The translations under genes were made by a program, and so were the position numbers. 9,220 bases of DNA, taken from contig JAEWLZ010000072.1 of assembly GCA_023457295.1 (NCBI GenBank), positions 1 through 9,220 on the forward strand, in the 5' to 3' direction. The notes under the pieces are model-generated. The model was not told where the DNA came from. It made no database searches and was given only the letters and a program-made list of their open reading frames with translations. This DNA comes from Cyanobacteria bacterium OH_PDB_112. Its GTDB lineage: Bacteria; Cyanobacteriota; Vampirovibrionia; Gastranaerophilales; CAJFVJ01. Of this stretch, positions 6,249 through 9,220 are shown piece by piece; position 1 is the stretch's first letter; every line of letters begins with the position of its first letter.

Positions 6249-6315
6249 TTAACACTGTCCTGATTTTGTGCTATGTTTTAGTATAGCGAAAATTAATCAG
6301 AGAATAAAGGTGAAA
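6249..6315. promoter_or_regulatory. Divergent promoter region between permease and phosphomutase genes
   Basis: The spacer of 67 bp must serve both directions. On the minus strand TATACT (plus 6280-6285) is a strong -10 box for the permease genes, giving a leader of about 25 nt; its -35 region (TTTATT, plus 6303-6308, 17-nt spacing) is poor. On the plus strand TTAACA (6249-6254) and TATGTT (6272-6277) are 17 nt apart and could drive the phosphomutase; TATAGC (6282-6287) is a second -10 candidate. The opposing -10 boxes are so close that the two promoters would compete. Confidence 0.45.
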
Positions 6316-7803
6316 ATGATGATTACCAAAATAAATGAAAAAGCTTTCGGTAAAAACGACCTAAGAGGTATATTCGGTGAAAGTATTACGGCTACTTTAT
6401 TTTATTATGTAGGAAAAGCTTATGTGGAATTTGCTTGTAGAAATTCCGATAAAAAACCCCGAGATATTTGGGTTACTGTTGTAAGAGATGCAAGGCATCA
6501 TTCAGCCGAATTGACAAAATCACTAAAAAAAGGGCTTACTTCAGCAGGCGCAAATGTAATAGATTTGGGTCTTGCTCCAACTCCTATCGGATATTTTTCA
6601 GAATTTGCAAATCTTGATTTCGGATTACCTAAAAAAGTAGAACTTACGGGTACTCTGATTGTAACAGCAAGTCATAATCCGTCTGAATATAACGGGCTTA
6701 AAATGACTTTTAACAAAAATTCTGTAACAGAAGCACAGATAAAAGAAATTAAACAAATTACACAAGAAATAGCATCAAAAGATGACTCGAATACTTATTG
6801 CTACGGAATCACCCGTGAAGCAAATATAATCACAAATTATATAGAAACTATGACAAATTCTTTTGCCAAAATCGGAGAAGGAATGAAAATAGTTGTAGAT
6901 AGCGCAAATGCCACCGCAGGCGTTGTAGCTCCGCAACTTTATCGTGAACTTGGATGTGATGTTGTGGATATTTTTACAGAACCTGACGGAGATTTCCCCA
7001 ACCACCACCCGAATCCTTCCGATATAACTACTTTAAAAGCTCTTCAAGAAAAAGTTATTGAAGAGAAAGCGGAATTTGGTCTTGCTTTTGACGGAGATAC
7101 TGACAGACTTGGCGTCGTAGATGACAAAGGTCGTCATATTCAAGGTGATAAACTCCTTTTAATCCTTGCGCTTGATGTTATTGAACAATTCAAAGTACAT
7201 GATGAAAAAGCTGTATTTGTTTCAGAAGTAAAATGTTCTCAAACACTTTATGACGAAATCAATAAAGCGGGCGGACACGCGATTATGTGGAAAACCGGAC
7301 ACGGCTACATTAAAGCTAAAATGAGAGAAGAAAACGCCGTTATTGCAGGTGAAATGTCAGGTCATATTTTCTTTAAAGACAGATATTACGGATTTGATGA
7401 TGCTATTTATGCAGGTTGCAGATTTATCGAAATCGTAGCCAAAAAGAAAGCTGAAAATCCAAACTTTAAAGTTTCAGAACTTGTTGATTCACTTCCGTTC
7501 CCTTCAGGATCAGCAGAAGTCAGACATCCTTGTCCTGATGAATTTAAAAAGCCTGTTTTGGAAGAACTCTCAAAGATTTTCAACGAAAACAAAAACATTT
7601 TTGTAAATCCAATAGAAGACATTATAACTATAGACGGGTTGAGATTGGTTTTTAAGGATGGATGTGCAATCATAAGACAAAGTAATACAGAACCTGTATT
7701 TACAATGGGTTTTGAAGCACAAACACCCGAAAATACTGAAAATTACAAAAATACAATGCTAAAACTCGTTGACGATTTGATTGCGAGATTCAGCTCCTTA
7801 TAA
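6316..7803 (+). CDS. Phosphoglucomutase/phosphomannomutase family enzyme
   Basis: This cytoplasmic alpha-D-phosphohexomutase interconverts hexose 1- and 6-phosphates (glucose and/or mannose), feeding nucleotide-sugar synthesis. From ATG 6316 it has 495 residues with all four active-site loops. They are the phosphoserine loop TASHNP (117-122, S119), the Mg-binding loop DGDTDR (259-264), the sugar-binding loop GEMSGH (345-350) and the phosphate-binding loop RQSNTEP (454-460). The N-terminal DLRG motif (15-18) is also present. GEMSGH is the form seen in dual-specificity PMM/PGM (AlgC/ManB-like) enzymes, whereas GlmM differs at this loop. A GTG at 6268 would extend the frame by 16 residues, but it has no ribosome-binding site and would overlap the promoter region. 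ATG 6316 (or the next codon, 6319) follows AAAGGTG (6306-6312) at proper spacing, so I chose 6316. It is probably cotranscribed with sppA 15 nt downstream. Substrate preference cannot be settled from sequence alone. Confidence 0.93.
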   Translation: MMITKINEKAFGKNDLRGIFGESITATLFYYVGKAYVEFACRNSDKKPRDIWVTVVRDARHHSAELTKSLKKGLTSAGANVIDLGLAPTPIGYFSEFANLDFGLPKKVELTGTLIVTASHNPSEYNGLKMTFNKNSVTEAQIKEIKQITQEIASKDDSNTYCYGITREANIITNYIETMTNSFAKIGEGMKIVVDSANATAGVVAPQLYRELGCDVVDIFTEPDGDFPNHHPNPSDITTLKALQEKVIEEKAEFGLAFDGDTDRLGVVDDKGRHIQGDKLLLILALDVIEQFKVHDEKAVFVSEVKCSQTLYDEINKAGGHAIMWKTGHGYIKAKMREENAVIAGEMSGHIFFKDRYYGFDDAIYAGCRFIEIVAKKKAENPNFKVSELVDSLPFPSGSAEVRHPCPDEFKKPVLEELSKIFNENKNIFVNPIEDIITIDGLRLVFKDGCAIIRQSNTEPVFTMGFEAQTPENTENYKNTMLKLVDDLIARFSSL

Positions 7804-7818
7804 AAAAAGGGGGATCAT

Positions 7819-8796
7819 ATGGATTATAAAAAAATCATACCTTTATCAATAATAATTCTTTGCGCTTTATCTTTGGCTTTAGGTGTTTTTAATTCGGCTA
7901 TAAATCCTAAAAAAAGAATTTCAACTACAAATCTCCTTGACGGAAGAATAGCTCTTATCAAACTTGAAGGAGTTATTCAGGGCGGACAGAGTGATAATTT
8001 TATGCAAGACAGTTATAGTGCAGAAAGTGTCAGAAAAAGCCTCGCAAAAGCATATGACGACCCAACCGTAAGAGGTATTTTGATAAAAATAAATTCTCCA
8101 GGCGGAACTGTTGCGGAATCTCAGGAAATTTACAGCATTATTATGAAAATTCGCGCAAAAAAACCTGTATTTGTTTCTATGGGAGATGTTGCGGCATCAG
8201 GCGGGTATTATATAGCATCTTCCGCGGATAGAATTTATGCGGATCCCGGAACTTTGACAGGAAGTATAGGTGTTATTTTCAGCTCACCTGATATGTCTAA
8301 TCTTTTGCAAAATAAACTCGGGATAAAATCTCAAGTAATAAAAAGTGGCAAATACAAAGATATCGGCTCAGGGTCAAGACCTATGACAGAAGATGAAAAA
8401 GCTTTATTAAAGGGCATAATACAAAATTCTTACGAACAATTTCTGACTGCGATAACCAAAGGAAGAATTGAACGCAACGACAACTATAAAACGCCTAAAA
8501 CCATTCTCACCCAAGAAAATTTGAAAATTTACGCAGACGGAAGAATTTTTACGGGAGAACAGGCAAAAACTCTAGGCTTTGTTGATGAAATCGGCAGTCT
8601 TGATGAGACATACGAAGCATTAAACAAAACCATAAGTCCACGTAAAAAATTACCGCTTACTTTATATAATAAAGAATCAGGATTTGCAGAACTTTTTACA
8701 AATATTGAATCATCCGTTATTCCGCAGGATTTGACTAAAAATCTCCTGCCATACAGTATAAAACATTCACACAAACTACTTTATATTTGGGAGTAA
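7819..8796 (+). CDS. sppA: Signal peptide peptidase SppA, short (36K-type) form, S49 family
   Basis: SppA is a membrane-anchored Ser/Lys protease that degrades cleaved signal peptides and other membrane remnants. The 325-residue protein starts with one membrane segment (about 6-24), so the protease domain is likely extracytoplasmic. The catalytic serine is S127 in MGDVAASGGYYIA and the catalytic lysine is K180 in KSGKYKDIGS; their spacing of 53 is close to that of S147/K199 in Bacillus subtilis SppA. INSPGGTVAESQEI (91-104) and TLTGSIGVI (145-153) are further family motifs. The length matches the single-domain form, not the duplicated 67-kDa E. coli protein. A strong ribosome-binding site AAGGGGG (7807-7813) lies 5 nt before the ATG. 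The C-terminal 45 residues are divergent. The gene sits between the phosphomutase and the Yip1-like gene, in an apparent operon. Confidence 0.95.
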   Translation: MDYKKIIPLSIIILCALSLALGVFNSAINPKKRISTTNLLDGRIALIKLEGVIQGGQSDNFMQDSYSAESVRKSLAKAYDDPTVRGILIKINSPGGTVAESQEIYSIIMKIRAKKPVFVSMGDVAASGGYYIASSADRIYADPGTLTGSIGVIFSSPDMSNLLQNKLGIKSQVIKSGKYKDIGSGSRPMTEDEKALLKGIIQNSYEQFLTAITKGRIERNDNYKTPKTILTQENLKIYADGRIFTGEQAKTLGFVDEIGSLDETYEALNKTISPRKKLPLTLYNKESGFAELFTNIESSVIPQDLTKNLLPYSIKHSHKLLYIWE

Positions 8797-8799
8797 ATT

Positions 8800-9220
8800 A
8801 TGAAAACTTTTTTAGAAAATATTTACGGCATTTTATTTGAACCAAAATCAGCAATTGAAAAAATTATTGAAACAAAACCGATATGGCAGGCTTATACTAT
8901 TATAGGGATACTGACTCTTGCTTCTTCTGTCTTGAATCACCTTCAAGCGTTTACAAGCGTTTATGATGTATTGTTTTTTATCGGAAATATCTTTGTTATT
9001 TTGATTTCAAGTCTTATAATTTTATTTTCGCTAACCGGTTTTTTTGAAGCTACCGCAAGAGTTTTTACCGATGAAAGCAGATTTCAACCTCTTCTTTGTT
9101 TGATTAGTTTTTGTCTTATACCATGGATTTTTACAGCACCATTAATGCTTATAAAAATAAATATTCCGTTGATTATAACAAGTACAATTTTAGAATTATT
9201 GATTTGGATTTGGTCAATTG
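8800..9220 (+). CDS. Yip1-like multi-spanning membrane protein (3' end outside window)
   Basis: ATG 8800 lies 3 nt after the sppA stop, with GGGAG (8789-8793) 6 nt upstream. The frame stays open to the window end (140 codons seen). The N-terminus MKTFLENIYGILFEPKSAIEKI is a short amphipathic cytoplasmic stretch. About four hydrophobic spans follow, near 30-47, 56-80, 97-117 and 122-140. The pattern 'short helix, FEPKSA, then several spans with a GFFEATAR loop' resembles bacterial Yip1-domain proteins (Pfam Yip1), whose function is poorly known. This assignment is from architecture and the N-terminal motif only; other small polytopic membrane families remain possible. The tight spacing makes cotranscription with sppA very likely. 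Confidence 0.75.
   Translation, partial: MKTFLENIYGILFEPKSAIEKIIETKPIWQAYTIIGILTLASSVLNHLQAFTSVYDVLFFIGNIFVILISSLIILFSLTGFFEATARVFTDESRFQPLLCLISFCLIPWIFTAPLMLIKINIPLIITSTILELLIWIWSI

Noticed and set aside
6268..6315. Upstream GTG start for the phosphomutase
   Set aside because: It has no ribosome-binding site, overlaps the divergent promoter region, and the extension does not match the family N-terminus; ATG 6316 with AAAGGTG is better.

Overview
This is an AT-rich window (about one third GC by eye) of ordinary bacterial chromosome. It holds nine genes, and both end genes are cut by the window edges. The small proteins at the left end, the ispH-rpsA pair, and the codon and base composition resemble Gastranaerophilales (Vampirovibrionia/'Melainabacteria', non-photosynthetic gut relatives of Cyanobacteria). 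This is a judgement from memory of such sequences, not a search. A low-GC Firmicute is the main alternative. I see no rRNA, tRNA, CRISPR array, insertion sequence or phage hallmark gene.

Left end (1-999): the 3' part of an unrecognised membrane-associated protein with a Gly/Ala-rich C-terminus converges with a small 88-residue hypothetical protein. Their 3' ends overlap by 11 bp. Positions 1000-1303 are non-coding and promoter-rich. They contain a perfect 8-bp inverted repeat directly after a consensus -35 box, and a good sigma70-type promoter next to ispH.

Housekeeping pair (about 1304-3280): ispH (last step of the MEP isoprenoid pathway) abuts rpsA (four-domain ribosomal protein S1), with no base between stop and start. 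A hairpin just after rpsA is a probable bidirectional terminator.

Minus-strand block (3347-6248): read in transcription order, this is two sugar ABC-transporter permeases (UgpA/MalF-like then UgpE/MalG-like, overlapping by 8 bp), followed after 102 nt by a soluble protein with an N-terminal receiver domain and a C-terminal histidine kinase. The substrate-binding protein and the ATPase that the permeases need are not in the window.

Right end (6316-9220): a phosphoglucomutase/phosphomannomutase-type enzyme diverges from the permeases across a 67-bp shared promoter region. It is followed closely by the membrane protease gene sppA and a Yip1-like multi-spanning membrane protein cut by the window end. 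Short gaps (15 and 3 nt) suggest one operon. The enzyme supplies sugar phosphates for envelope polymers, and SppA and the Yip1-like protein act in the membrane, so the operon may be loosely about the cell envelope (inference).

I found no clear undescribed system. The items most worth checking are the ispH start and its promoter-linked palindromes, the receiver-kinase with an altered acidic pair, and the orphan permease pair.
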